The notes under the pieces were generated by a model. The model did not search any database. It was not told where the DNA came from and saw nothing but the letters and a program-made list of their open reading frames with translations. DNA of 64,000 nt, from positions 2,914,001 through 2,978,000 of the forward strand of contig JAULSU010000002.1 of the NCBI GenBank assembly GCA_030512335.1, read 5' to 3'. Positions 48,801-60,141 of this stretch are shown here, in pieces; position 1 is the first letter of the stretch; every line of letters begins with the position of its first letter. This DNA is from Immersiella caudata (Eukaryota > Ascomycota > Sordariomycetes > Sordariales > Lasiosphaeriaceae). A program made the position numbers and the translations under genes.

Positions 48801-49616
48801 ACCTTCCTATCTGCCCAATAAATTCCATTCTCTTGACGCGCAGCCAACTCGGCTGCTGCAACCGAGAAGGTGCACCAGGTGAAAAGAGCCGAAAACTCTC
48901 GAGCAGCATTACCTAAAATATTACGGAAGAGAAACGCTTCAGCTTCGGGACCATCCTAGGCTCGATCGCGATCATAGCTGAGTTGAGTATTCAACATCAT
49001 GCCAAGCCCGACGGGGATCACGAAATACAGACATGTCGCCGCGCAACGCTCGATCGGCGGGTCGTTAGGCGATCTAGACTCTTCATCTTTTCGACTGTCG
49101 AGCAACTCTGGGGCGACAAGCGCCCTTTTCTCAATTCGAAAATCAACGTATCCATCAAAACACAGTAAAGACAACATCTCACATTGCAATAGTTCCGGCA
49201 ACTGCTCCTGTCGCCAAGCGTTACCGTGAACGCCGGATTGTCATCCCATCCCGCCATGCCAGAGGACTACGAAGGCCCAAGATACACAGATTACATACCG
49301 AAACAAACATCAGACTAAGCCGCCAACGCCATAACCGCCACGCGAACTCCGACCGATCTGCGAGCCCTGTACCGTGTGGAGTTTCCCACAACATATCTCA
49401 GCTCTTAGATCACACTTGTGAAGTATCCAGACCTGGTGGTACTGCACCAGCCCTCAAATGTAGGACATTCGAGTATAGGAGCAGAGCAAGGGAGACCCCT
49501 GGAATATCAACATGGGCGACCTTCTTTTGGCGTTCCCTTGGAAACGGGGGCCAATCATGATTCAGGTAGGTAGCCACCTGGAAGACGTTCTCTTGAAAAG
49601 CATCAAGTCAGGCGTC
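45805..49616. other. Gene-poor region, 3.8 kb
   Basis: Lies upstream of the F-box gene and downstream of the ING gene, both on the minus strand. The largest frame (227 codons, 48164-48847 minus) resembles nothing and is rejected. A T-rich run lies at 48206-48216 and an A-rich run at 47160-47170. The part next to 45804 is likely promoter and leader of the F-box gene. Confidence 0.5.
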
Positions 49617-51980
49617 TCACCTCGCCGTCCTGTCACCAATCCGCAACCTCTTCTTGCAATCCTCGCAGTACCATTTTGCTGGAAGCTCAAGTTAGCTGCT
49701 ACGTTCATCTGCTTTGTATGGGGTGCTGGAATGGTTGCTCACCTTTCCCTTTGGGGGCAACCTCTAGTCCAACACATTCGAGATGGAACCACTCTCTAGG
49801 ACATCCCTCGGCATCGCAACCGACCATCTCACCATAACTCACTTGGTTACAGAAGCAATATCTTGGTTCGTCTCCGTCTGGCTCGTCGTCATCGTCGTCC
49901 CGGGTGTTGTTTCGCCTTCGGGAGTCTTCACCAGCAGGTGGTGCTCCGCTCTGCCCGGCGGCTTGGATTGCCGTCAACATGGACGTGGCAGCAGCAGCAG
50001 AGATAGAAGCCCCCTTTTTATGGCTCCGCTTCGTTGTAGCCGTTACCGTTACCGCAGTAGTCCCACTCACAGGCGTACCATTGCCGCTGTTTCCACTCTC
50101 GGGGTTCCGAGATGGTCGAGACCTTGGGTTGGAAGCAGCCGCAGCAGCTTCTGCAAAGGTAGCCAACGCTGGTGTCGAGGGCTTACTCGCTCTGCCGCTT
50201 TTGGTCTTCACCGCACCGAGCAGCGGTGCAGGTGGGACAATCGGGGTCGCTGGCTCCCGCTTTGGTTCGCGCTCTTCGACCGGCTTGGCAGAGCTGCTCT
50301 CCTTTTTATTGCTGCTGCCGTTCGGGGCTGGCGCTTCTGGCGGGGGAGGAAGCACAACTTCTGCTTCGGATCTGGCGGGTTCCGGTTTAGAGGATGGGGC
50401 AACGACTGGGTTTTCCTTTTGAGCCTTCGTCTCTGTCGTCGCCTTCGGCCCATTGCTTTGGGAAACCGGGTCGGGCGTGCCAGGAAGCATGCCATTCGGC
50501 TTGTTTGAGGCGGCTGAGGGCGGCCGCTGACGAGAGGTCTCCGCATTGCTAGACTGAGCGGAGTTCTGGCGGGCGCGCGACGTGGCTGGGCGGGGTGGAG
50601 CGGGAAGCGGAATAGGGGAATCCCGTCCGATCTTCAAATTATCTGGAAACGTTCCGACTAAAGGTGAGGATGCAACCGAGGGGGACATGGCCGCATTGGT
50701 CCTGCTGTAGGCCCATTAGTGACTGCACTCTCCTAGAGACGGCGATCAGGTGTATTCAATGGGTGATACCTTTTCTTAGCTTGACCACTGGATGTTGGCA
50801 GCGCTTTGCGCTTTTTGCTGGCACCTTCAGGCACAGGAGTTTCCCGAGGACTTGTAGTTTTCGGCTTTGGAGCGTTCCCGCCGAAAACACTCATCATTGC
50901 GCGTTCTGCCGGAGCAGCACCGGTTGTCTCGGTCGCTTTCCGCTCTGTGGCCACCTTCCGCCGCTTGGGTGCCGGGTTTGTGCCGGCCGCGGGCGCACTG
51001 GAGATTCCAAGGCCAACTGGAGGTGCTCCATCAACAACGGGAGCAGCGGCCGCTGCAGTGGGTACCGGTGCTTTCCTGGATTTGGCAGCCCCTTGAGACT
51101 TCTTCGATGCATCTTGGGCTTTCCCTTCGGCGTCAGGTTCGGCGGCCTGGGCCTTTGAATTCTTCTTCGCAGCCAATGCCTGTTTCCGGTCGCTGCTCCG
51201 CGCTGCCGCCTCCTCTGCTAGCTGCTGAGCTGCGGCAGAGAGTGTGGCTGCACCCTCGCGTCGAGATCGCTCAGCTTGCGCGTTGGCCGTCTTTGAGGGC
51301 CTATTCTCCACGTATGCCCAGTGTGTAGTGCTTCCCCATTTCGCCTCGTCGCTGAAGCTATTCTCCAAGTGCGGCCAAATCTCCTCAATCCTGCCGATCT
51401 GCTTTTGCAGTGCATCATTGGCCGTGGAGATGACATGGTTCTTTTCATCCAGCGACAGCAGCATATCTTGAATCTTCCAGGCAGTCTGCCTGAACAAATT
51501 CCGCCTCACCGTGTTGCTCGGATCGAACGCGGCGGCATTTAGGGAACCGTCGTTGGACGGCGCGGCGGTCGGCTTGGCATTGGGAGCAGCACCGGCGGCG
51601 CTGTTCTGGGCGCTCAGCGCGGCCGACGCCGGTGTGGATGCATCGTTTGTAGGGCGGATAGAGTCGGGGACGGGAGTCTTGAGTGTAGCGTCGAGGAGCT
51701 GGAAGAGGGCGGCTTCGGGTGCGAACGTCTTGGCGTCCACCTCTTTGAGCAGCGTAAAGTGGCGGACGAGCTCCTTGGGGAGCGCTGTAATAGCATCTGT
51801 AAAATGTGTGATGGCGGGGAAGACATCGATGGGTTGTTCTTGCGCAGGGGCACCAGCGAAGGAATTGCCTCGATTGAGCGACGAGGTGCGCGGTGGGTTC
51901 GTTCGCGTCTGTCGCACCGGTTGCGCTCGGCGATTAAGGCTGGCCGAGCCCTCGGGGGCCGGCGGCTTCGCCGTCTTCAT
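49617..51980 (-). CDS. ING-family PHD-finger chromatin protein
   Basis: Reads H3K4 methylation within a histone acetyltransferase or deacetylase complex. Three exons: 51980-50770, 50704-49743, 49678-49617, giving 744 residues. Introns of 65 and 64 nt are GT-AG. The N-terminal ING domain (about 47-100 and 150-230) has [22 protein letters not shown] (two parts) and EVDAK. A long Ala/Lys/Pro/Ser-rich linker follows with basic clusters. The C-terminal PHD finger is complete after the last splice: Cys687, Cys689, Cys700, Cys705, His711, Cys714, Cys729, Cys732, with Trp709 of the REWFH strand that lines the K4me3 pocket. The start at ATG 51980 (MKTAKPP) is preferred over in-frame 52118. Whether it is the Pho23 (Rpd3L) or Yng2 (NuA4) orthologue cannot be decided. 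The first acceptor is a CAGCAG tandem. Confidence 0.92.
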
Positions 51981-52689
51981 ATCTGAGCTTTGTAGACGAT
52001 GTGCGCCGCGCTGGGGTGAGGGGGTGCGTGGTCGCTTCGAGAGGTTGGTTGAGGAGCTGATTGGAAGTTGCTTGAACTGGTCGCGGCGCGGAGAGAGGGA
52101 GCAGAGAGCAGCGAGCACGCCGGGGACAGGAAAAGTGCAAGCCGAAGGTGTCTACAAGCAACGATTGCCGTATTTAAAGGTGGCCGCAAGCCAAGTTCTC
52201 GTGTGCTCGTTGCAACGAGACGACTGCCGGGAAGGGTCGCGTTTTGGAATAGATGGCGGGCGTAGAGCGACACACGGCTTGCCCTGCTGGCAAAACCAGG
52301 CACTTTGACCGCCCACGCCACTCAGGCGTTATCGATAAGGAAATCCGTGCCAAGGTTTTTCAACACCATGTTGGGATGAAAATAAGGGGGTTTCGACGGT
52401 GGCTGATGCACATCATTATGCATTTGGATACAGTATACATCTCGGAATCAACTAATACTTCAGATCTTGTGCCATACGTACTGCCGAATTTGCTCAGTTC
52501 AACTGCGAATGCACCAGACTGATCCATTTCGCGGCATTTTTAGTTCGAGAGAACCATAGTCATCACCGACATGGCTCCAATTCAAAAGACTTCCCCAAGA
52601 TTGTCACCCAAACAAAACCCTTCTCCTTATCAACGCTTAGCGGCACGGCCACTGCCGCTCTATTAGCTCTAGTTCCCGTCGGTATGCTT
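51981..52689. other. Intergenic region upstream of the ING gene
   Basis: 709 bp with the ING promoter and the 3' UTR of the cis-prenyltransferase gene. TTTAAATA on the minus strand (52178-52171) is a possible TATA element 191 bp before the ING start. No gene seen. Confidence 0.5.
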
Positions 52690-53866
52690 TCAAGCTTGCT
52701 TTACACGTCGGCACGGGAGTTCGCGCTCCTTTTGCTTTTGCCTCCTCTGCCACTCCACAAGAACAGGTAGGAAATGCCAGAGGTCAAATTCGGGCCAAAA
52801 ACACTTCAGGAAGAAAATTTGGGTTTCTTGATGGCATTGCCACAGCATGAAATCGCTGAGCCTCTCCACACCGCTCGTTCGCACAAACAGGTCCAAGGGC
52901 GGGTTGCCGGATGTATACATGTGGCTGGTGATTGTGTCCGCCGTTATTGTCTCGGCATTTGGATATATGGTGACGCTGTCCGAGCTCCCTGATTTGAGGG
53001 GCGGCGAGTCTGGGTGTAGCGTGGTTGTGGATGAGGCAGAGTCGTCGAGATCGTCCGAACGTGACGACGGGGGTGGGGATGATTCTCTGATCGATGATAG
53101 AGCCTCTGCCTTATCCCCCTGCTTGGAGAGAATTTTTTGCGTGATGCGGCTTTGTGAGAAAGTGGTGCTGTGGGGTTGCGGAGTTGTCGAGTATTCTTCC
53201 ACTGTTGAACGAATTGCGGTTGTGATCTCTTCTCGAGACGTGTATGGGAAGCAGATGTTCAGAACGCACCTAAGTCCGTCAGTTAGCTCTCATCGAATTG
53301 AGAAACACATATTTAGAGCACCTACTCCTTGTTGTGCGCAGTTGTGGCCGTGGCCCGGTCAATGACTTCGAGAACGTCTGGGCTCATGAGGTCCCGCTGC
53401 CCGAGCACACGAACGCTGGCCCCATACCTCTCGAGGAGTTCGCCGTGCTGTATTAACTGCTCGAGCTTGAGCTTCGCAAGTTGCATCAGCCCGTCGACTT
53501 CATACTTGGGGCGGTTGAAGTTCTCGATGCTAAAGGCATAGACCGTCACGACCTTCACACCGCATTTGTAACATATTTCCAAGACCTAGGCGACCCGTTA
53601 GCTGGTGAGCCACCAAGATCCTCATTGCATCGGGCTGTACGCACACGGGCAAGGGCCTCGAATCCGAGATGGTGTCCCTCGATGGTCTCAATTTTGTGGT
53701 TTCGAGCGTACCGCCTATTCCCATCCATTTCGAAGGCCACATGGCGAGGGATCGGGCCTTGGGTTAATGCGCCTATCAAGACCTCGCGAAGTCGACTGAG
53801 GGCCCATTCCGCGGGAGGTGAGTGCATGAACCAGGTTCGGATCCTGGAGAGGTAGAGGTCTGACAT
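52690..53866 (-). CDS. rer2: cis-Prenyltransferase, dehydrodolichyl diphosphate synthase subunit
   Basis: Elongates farnesyl diphosphate with isopentenyl units to dehydrodolichyl diphosphate at the ER, for N-glycosylation and GPI anchors; works with a Nus1-type partner. Three exons: 53866-53645, 53585-53326, 53269-52690, giving 353 residues; introns of 59 and 56 nt are GT-AG with GCTAAC branch sites. Motifs in order: HVAFEMDGNRRYA with catalytic Asp48; VTVYAFSIENFNRP; and RTSGVERLSDFMLWQ starting at Arg291, followed by CFWPEFDLWHFLPVLVEWQ. Between CFPYTSREEI and LDLFVRTSG lies a Ser/Asp/Thr-rich insertion of about 80 residues (about 187-265), much longer than in yeast Rer2 and probably a surface loop. 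Divergent from DSC2. Confidence 0.96.
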
Positions 53867-54505
53867 CCCGACTGTCGTGATGTGCTGACGCGCGTAGACT
53901 CGAGTCTGCAGTCTGGTCTTCCAACCTGTCGTGCGCCGTCGAGTAACTGGGTGGGATATTTATTAGTCTGCGGCCGGAAACATGGAAGGTTAGTAGGCGC
54001 CCGCCATTTTGGTGGTGTTCTCGTTGGCTCGACCGCGCCAGACAACAGGGCCAGATGACCAATACGTATGTCGCCAGGAATCGCTGCTCGAAGCTGGGAA
54101 TGTCAATCTTGGCGAAATGGTTCCCACTTTTCTTTATCCCCCAGCTGCTCCGCATGTGGGCGGACCCGCTGCAGCTCATCCTTGCATGTGGCTTCACCGT
54201 TAGGGACACGCACTCGCAACCGCGACAGCTGTAGTAGACCTGAGGGCTGTCTCCAACAAGAACTGCCCAGCTCAGCCTCTCTCAGTGACGACAACGCGGG
54301 GCGAAGATCATCGGACGGGAGTGAGCGTCTTGAGGCCACTGGTCAACTCCGCACAGATCGAAACGATTTCGGGTTCTCGGCTTCGCTCGTATCTGGTACC
54401 CTCGTGTCCCGACCCTCACGTACCTTCTCATCTCCAGCTAGCTGCGCCTAGAAGATGTCACGATAACAAACCTGCTTCCCTGCCAGGACGCCAATATCAG
54501 CGATC
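53867..54505. promoter_or_regulatory. Divergent promoter, RER2 / DSC2
   Basis: 639 bp between divergent start codons of two ER/Golgi genes. No clear TATA box. I did not find a convincing sterol-regulatory element by eye. Confidence 0.55.
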
Positions 54506-55371
54506 ATGTCTTTCACCAACGCGCCCGTGACGCGCGCTTTGGTGCTTGGCACCATCGCTATGTCGATTGGGGCCAGTCTCTTGGACATCAAGCACTATTT
54601 CTACATTTCCGTGGGTACGCACATATGGCGGTACCGACAGCTGTGGCGCATTTTCACCTACCAACTTTGTTATACCAACTCGTCAGAAGTGCTCTTCGTA
54701 TCCATGGCGCTGTACAACGTAAGATCCATAGAGCAACTGTGGGGGTCGCGTAAATATGCTGTAAGTTCTCATGGCTTCAAGTCGGCGCAACAAGGAGCTA
54801 ACACGGCGAACAGTCCTTCATCATCGTCACCGGTCTGCTGACGTCGATTATCCCACCACTTATCATGACCTTAATACTCAGGCCGCTCTCCTTCGGGGTG
54901 ATTGACTTCCTGCCGGCGGGCCCTACGCCTATTATCTTCGCCATTTTGGCCCAGTACCATGCCCTTGTGCCGCACACTTACAAGTACAAGGTCGCGATGA
55001 CCACTGGAGCTCCATCTGGCGATGACACCCCCGGGCTTACGTTGTCGGACAAATCTTCACGCTATCTCATGGCGATCCAGCTCGCGCTGTTCCAGTGGCC
55101 GGGTTCCCTTTTGGGAGCTGCTGTAGGCTGGATCTTAGGCTACTTCTGGAGGAACGAGCTCCTCCCAGGTGCGCTGACGCACTGGAGGCTCCCCGGGTGG
55201 ATCGTGGGAGTCAGGAGTCAGAAGAGAAGCGGCGAGTTCGAGGGGCTGCAGAGACGACTTGAAGGAGAATCGGCCGGCACAGCATCAGGAATCGCCACAG
55301 TCGAAGGTGAGCCCAACAGGAGACGCACGATGGGGCAACAGCTTTTGGAAGAGGTCAGAGGCGCGTTCTAG
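54506..55371 (+). CDS. dsc2: Dsc2/DscB, rhomboid-like subunit of the Golgi Dsc E3 ligase complex
   Basis: Member of the Dsc ubiquitin-ligase complex that cleaves and activates the fungal SREBP and clears orphan membrane proteins. Two exons: 54506-54760 and 54814-55371, giving 270 residues; the 53-nt intron is GT-AG and joins RKYA to SFIIVTGLL. The rhomboid pseudoprotease region has six or so hydrophobic segments and the conserved KHYFYISVGTHIWRYRQLWR block in its first third, LCYTNSSEVLF, SIEQLWGSRKYASF and LPAGPTPIIFAILAQYHALVP. There is no catalytic GxSx/His pair of active rhomboids. The C-terminus ends RRTMGQQLLEEVRGAF; a C-terminal UBA domain, as in S. pombe Dsc2 and UBAC2, is not visible. 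Confidence 0.88.
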
Positions 55372-56462
55372 CTGAAAGAAGGACAGCCTTTTTCATCATG
55401 AGTCGATGCGAGGCCTGCTGGGACTCAAACCCCGATATTGGTTCTAGCATGTGGAAGATAGCACCATACTAAAACACGGCAAGGTTTTTGAAATTCGAGC
55501 CGCAGCATCAAGCGTAACCAAACTGTCATCAACACAGGGTCCTCCTTATCTGATTATCTGCACTCCAATTTCCGTTATTCAGGCATCGGCAGCCACGCAG
55601 TGTTGGGCAGCATTTCGCCAACAAAGTTTATACTTGGTAGTCTTTGTTTGGTATCCCATTCCCAGGCCGAGGCCCATCGAACACTTCAATCAGCAATCAG
55701 CACCTAGCATTTTAAAAGAAAACGCCCACACATCGCAGTTGCATTCCCAGCAAGCAGAGGAAGAATGACGCATTACAAAGTAAAAATACGACCCTGAACT
55801 CCCGGGCGCCAAGAACTTCGAGATCGAGTCGCCATTGGAGAGCGATAGTTGGGTTCGGGCTGCGATCCAGCGCCCCGGATCGGCTTAGCTTGCGGTCATC
55901 TGGCGCCTGCGTCGCGCGATTGGGGGTTGCGGTTAGCGCATTGAAGAAGAGCAGGGGCGGGTGCTCGCTGCTCCCGTCTCCCGCATTTTCTGCTGCTCCA
56001 TCCACATTGCCGAGCACTTGTATCCACCGTCATGCAACCAGCCGCCCTCTTTGTGTCCTCTAGGCGTCACCCCTAATCGGCAATATCCCAGCCTCTCTTT
56101 TTGGATCTTTTTGGATTGATCGATTTCCCCCACGCATTGTGTATCTCAGTCGCGGTTCGTGCTAGACTGCCCGAGGTAGCTTTTTCCCTAACTACCAGGA
56201 TTGTCGCAGAACGCGAGCAGACATTTCGATCGGCCACCTTGGGCAGAATCCTCCGAACCCCTGAATTGCTTGAGCTTTTCGCAGTCAAACAACTCGTTCG
56301 CATGGCTTCATAACGCCGCAGTACCGCTCGTTTATCTTCGCTGGAAAAGCGGATCCGGACAGGGGATCGCACGCTGTGGTTTCTTGGATTACCCCGTTCT
56401 TGGATAATGTCTTGAAGGACGACTATTAACGCCAACGACGACATTCTTCTGCGACACGCACG
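55372..56462. other. Intergenic region, DSC2 3' end and UDS1 promoter
   Basis: About 1.1 kb. The minus strand at about 55425-55437 has GGTTTGAGTCCC, like a tRNA B box, but no matching acceptor stem or anticodon arm was found. A 389-codon minus-strand frame (56073-57242) overlaps the coding sequence of UDS1 and is an artefact. Confidence 0.5.
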
Positions 56463-59400
56463 ATGAACGGGGCTGCGACCCGAAGGGGGGTCGGCTTTGG
56501 TCCAGCGGGCAGGCTTCCCCCCAACGCTGCCCCAATTGGGCCTGGGCCTGGGCCGAACGGGAAAGCCCTGGTAGAGGGCTATCGAAAGGACATTATGGTC
56601 GGCTTCGAGAAGGAGAAGGTACGGTATGATGCAGTACGTATGACGGGGTCCCTCCTGATTTCTGCTTGCGCAAATCGCTAACTTGAGCGCGCCGGCTCGA
56701 CAGATTAACAACGACCGCCCACAAAGCTCTCCCCTTGTAGACTTGAAGGATCCAGTCCAGATCCACCTCCTGACTGAGACTGCCCTTTCCGACAGCAAGG
56801 GATATGAGATCCTGTCGCAGGAAGAGGTCGACGACCTGAAGAAGCAGATCCAATCCTTAACGATGCGCGTAGAACAAGCGCGGACGAACCTGGCGATACA
56901 GTCAAAATATAGAGATGCGGCCATCTCCATGGCGAAGCTGTACTCCCCCGCTAAGCCCGAGGGGAGTAAGAGATTGAGCCTCAGGGGCAACCGCATGAGC
57001 GATTCCGCGAAGGAGGCGGAGATGGAGAAGCAGGCGAGCGAGCGGCGCTGCGAGGAGCTGGCCACTGAATTATTCAACCTTGAGAAGCGCTTGATTGAGC
57101 CGCAACGAAGGCTATTGGAGCATACGGCAGGAATTCTCCAGATGACGCACAGAGCTTCCTCGAAAAAGTCAGGCCAGCCGCTGGGGCCCCCAATGCCGAA
57201 CGGGATTCCAGGAAGCCCCGAAAGTCTATACACATACACCAACCCCCGAAACAGCCTCGAGACTTCGAACGCCGAAGCGGACTTTGGAGACAGGAACCTT
57301 TATCTTCCGCTCGATCAAATGGAGGGTCAACCTATTGCTCGGCAGCGCAAGAACACGATCGAAATACCCATGAAGTCGCCTATCAGAGAGCAGAATAGTC
57401 AGCTCCGGGGAGAGATGGACCGTATCAAGGAAGAGAATGTGCAACTCAAAATGGCGCAGCAGAGACTCGGTGACGAGGTTCAGACGCTACGGACGAAAAC
57501 CGACGCCCTGCAGGCACAGAACGAGAACTTCCGGACAGAAAACGATGCCCTTCAGGCCCAAAATGAGTCGTTTCGGGCGCAGAATGAGGCACTGCGCTCG
57601 CAAAACGAAACCTTTGAGTCACAGAGCGGCGCGGTCCAGTCGCAAAGCGCAGGGCAGGCGAGGATGATATCAGAGATCGAGGCAAAGTTGGAATCTCTGA
57701 ACAGCAAACTGAGAAATCTGATCATCAGTTTGGGCCCGGCAAGGAGCATCGATTTCGACCAACCCGATCGCGCAACAGGCTCAGGGGGCTCGTTGATGGG
57801 GCAGCTCCAGTACCTGGAGCGGGGCTTGGGCGCCGCGGCCGAAGAGCGGGAGTCATTGGCAGCGGGTATGGCTAAGGACTCGGAAATGGCCGCTGCCGCC
57901 GCCGCAAAGTCTGAAGTCGCTCTCGCCCAGACCGAAGGGCGCATCGATGGATTTATCGACCAGCTTCAAGATCTGGCTCAACAGGCCAACGTATCATTAC
58001 CACCTGGCCCGGTCAGCGCAAGTCTGAACGACCAACTTGATTATGTCGAGAAGTCCATCCGGGTGATTGGCGACGAAATAATGCGGACCGTCGACGCGGC
58101 GGCGAATGGCACGTCGAACAGACAAGGCGACAATCAAGTGGACGCCGTCCTCTCAGGGCTGTGGGACATCATCCTGAACGGCCTGTTCGATGCCCAGCAA
58201 CAAAAGGCGACTCGCAGAAAAGCGCGCGCTGAAAAGGGGTTGGAGTCCGACGAGGAAGACATGTCTGACAGCGAACCTGTGGACCCGAACGAGCCGTACT
58301 CCTTGTCTGCATTTTCCACCAAGGTACAGTGGTTGTTCGCCCAGGCGACCAGCCTAAAGGAGCAGAAGGCAGTCCTAAAGAGGCAGATTAAGCAGCAGCG
58401 AGATCTCAACAACAAGAGCGGGTCTGAGAAGGATGAAGTAATCAGGGCTAAGGAGAAGGAGCTCGAGGCTAAAGAGGATGAGCTGGACAGACTCCAGGAG
58501 CTGCTCGACAACACCGAGAGGGAAGCCATGGAGAAGCAAGAGCAGCTTGCCAAGGCCATTGGTGACATGGAGCGCATGCAAAAATCGAACGCTGCCAACG
58601 ACTCTCGCGCATTGAAGGAGCAGCTCGACCAACGTTCCGCCGCGCTGGCCGCCCTCGAGGCCAGCTACGAGGAGGTTGAGTCCAACTACCGTGAGGTCCA
58701 GACACAGCTCTCCGAGGCCGAGAAGGCAACCAATGCGCTGAAGCAGGAGCTCGCAGACAAGGAGAAGGCGGTCGCTGAGAAGGAGAAGGAGGTGGCCGAC
58801 AAAGAAAAGGAGGTCAAGGACAAGGATGAGGAACTCGAGCGCATGAACGTAATGGTCATCGAGCTTAAGACGGAGTTGACCTTTGCCAAAGCTGAGTTGG
58901 ACGGCGCCTACGGCTCGCGTAGGGAGCGGGCCGCCGAGGCAGCGGCGTTGACGCAAACCACAGAACTCGAGAATCTCAACAAGCAGGTGATAAACCTCAA
59001 GGCCGAGCTGGCGAGCACGCTGCGCGACTTTGAGGATATCACGCGCGAGTCCATCGCTGCGGAGAAGGAGAAGATCGAGCTCGAGGCGAAGCTTGACGAT
59101 GCGATGGCGGCGAAGGAAAGCCTTGAGGCCGATGCAAATGCTGCCAGAAGTAGGCTTGAGGCCGAGGTCGGCAGGCTGCAGGAGCAGCTGGATGCCGAGA
59201 GGCTCAAGGTACCGCCGAGTCCTCTCCCGGGAGGCGCAGGGGCAGGACCTAGGGCGGGCGCGACGATGCTCAGCGAGCAATTCCGGGCGACGATGAAGGA
59301 GGAGAGAAAGAAGTTCCAGGAGGAGCTGAGGGTAAGTTTTCCTTCCTGTGTTGCGTTGAGGATGGCGGAGAAGATGAGGCTAACGGTGTGGGAACAGGAG

Positions 59401-59499
59401 GAGCAGGCGAAACGGAGGAAGCTGGAGGACGAGATGAGGGCACTCAGGAGGGGAGTCGGGCCAGGGAGGAGTCCCCTGGGTCCATTGAGTCCGAGATGA
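56463..59499 (+). CDS. uds1: Uds1-domain coiled-coil protein (up-regulated during septation)
   Basis: Family named for expression during septation; probably a cytoskeletal or septum scaffold, mechanism unknown. Three exons: 56463-56633, 56704-59331, 59398-59499, giving 966 residues; introns of 70 and 66 nt are GT-AG. The Uds1 domain (about 70-195) opens with DPVQIHLLTETALSDSKGYE and EILSQEEVDDLKKQ, and ends near RRLLEHTAGILQMTHR. A Q/N-rich 14-residue repeat (about 327-375, 3.5 copies of the DALQAQNE.FR type) follows. A folded-looking part (about 385-560) is followed by a long highly charged coiled coil (about 600-900), including a KEKEVAD heptad run. The tail is Arg/Pro-rich. The last intron is a multiple of three without stop, so retention would add 22 residues. 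Confidence 0.9.
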
Positions 59500-60141
59500 T
59501 GGGGTGGCTGATGATTCTGTGGGGAGGCTGCATCATTCTTGACTATATCCATTTTTGCATGGGGTGGGCTTTGATTCGAGTTGGGCATTCTATCTACATA
59601 TTTTGGCCGCAGTGGCCTTTGTTCGAATGTTGGGGGGGGTGTCAATTTTTTACGTCGGGGTTGTCGTTGAGCCATGGGGGTATAGAGATATCTTAACAGG
59701 GGCGCATGCATGCAAGGGGAGTTTAGCCTTTCTGTACATTGGATGAGATGATTGTTTTGGGTCATGAATTTTGGAGTTCAAACACCTTTATCCCGTTGTT
59801 CTCCTGCGCTTGAGCTCAACCGTCGAAGGCATCCATCCATCCACTTGACGACATGAACGATGTGCTATGCTAGAATGAGAGTGGGGTGTTGACTGAATGG
59901 AATCGGGATTCGCTCACCACTGCGCTGCCATCTCAGTAATGCGACAACGATGAGCTGTGATATCTATGCTCAACTGCACTGCAACTAGAGTATAACCAGA
60001 TGACGAATAAAACAAGCTCACCGACTCCTAAGACGCCCACACCCATCCGCATCTGATGCCATCCCCATCTCATATTTCCTTAGGCATCTAATCAAAGCCC
60101 TCTTTTTCTGTTTCCCTTTCAAAGTGTACGGTGTGCAACAA
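59500..60141. other. Convergent intergenic region, UDS1 / YSH1
   Basis: 642 bp holding both 3' UTRs. No gene or repeat is seen. Confidence 0.5.

Noticed and set aside
48164..48847. 227-codon minus-strand ORF
   Set aside because: No recognisable features or splice partners.
55402..55480. tRNA-like sequence on the minus strand with GGTTTGAGTCCC
   Set aside because: Only the B-box-like block fits; no paired acceptor stem, anticodon arm or clear A box could be drawn.
56073..57242. 389-codon minus-strand ORF
   Set aside because: It is antisense to the conserved Uds1 domain and has no family resemblance.
58375..59280. 301-codon Leu-rich minus-strand ORF
   Set aside because: Antisense shadow of the Glu/Lys-rich coiled coil of UDS1; Leu codons mirror Glu/Lys codons.
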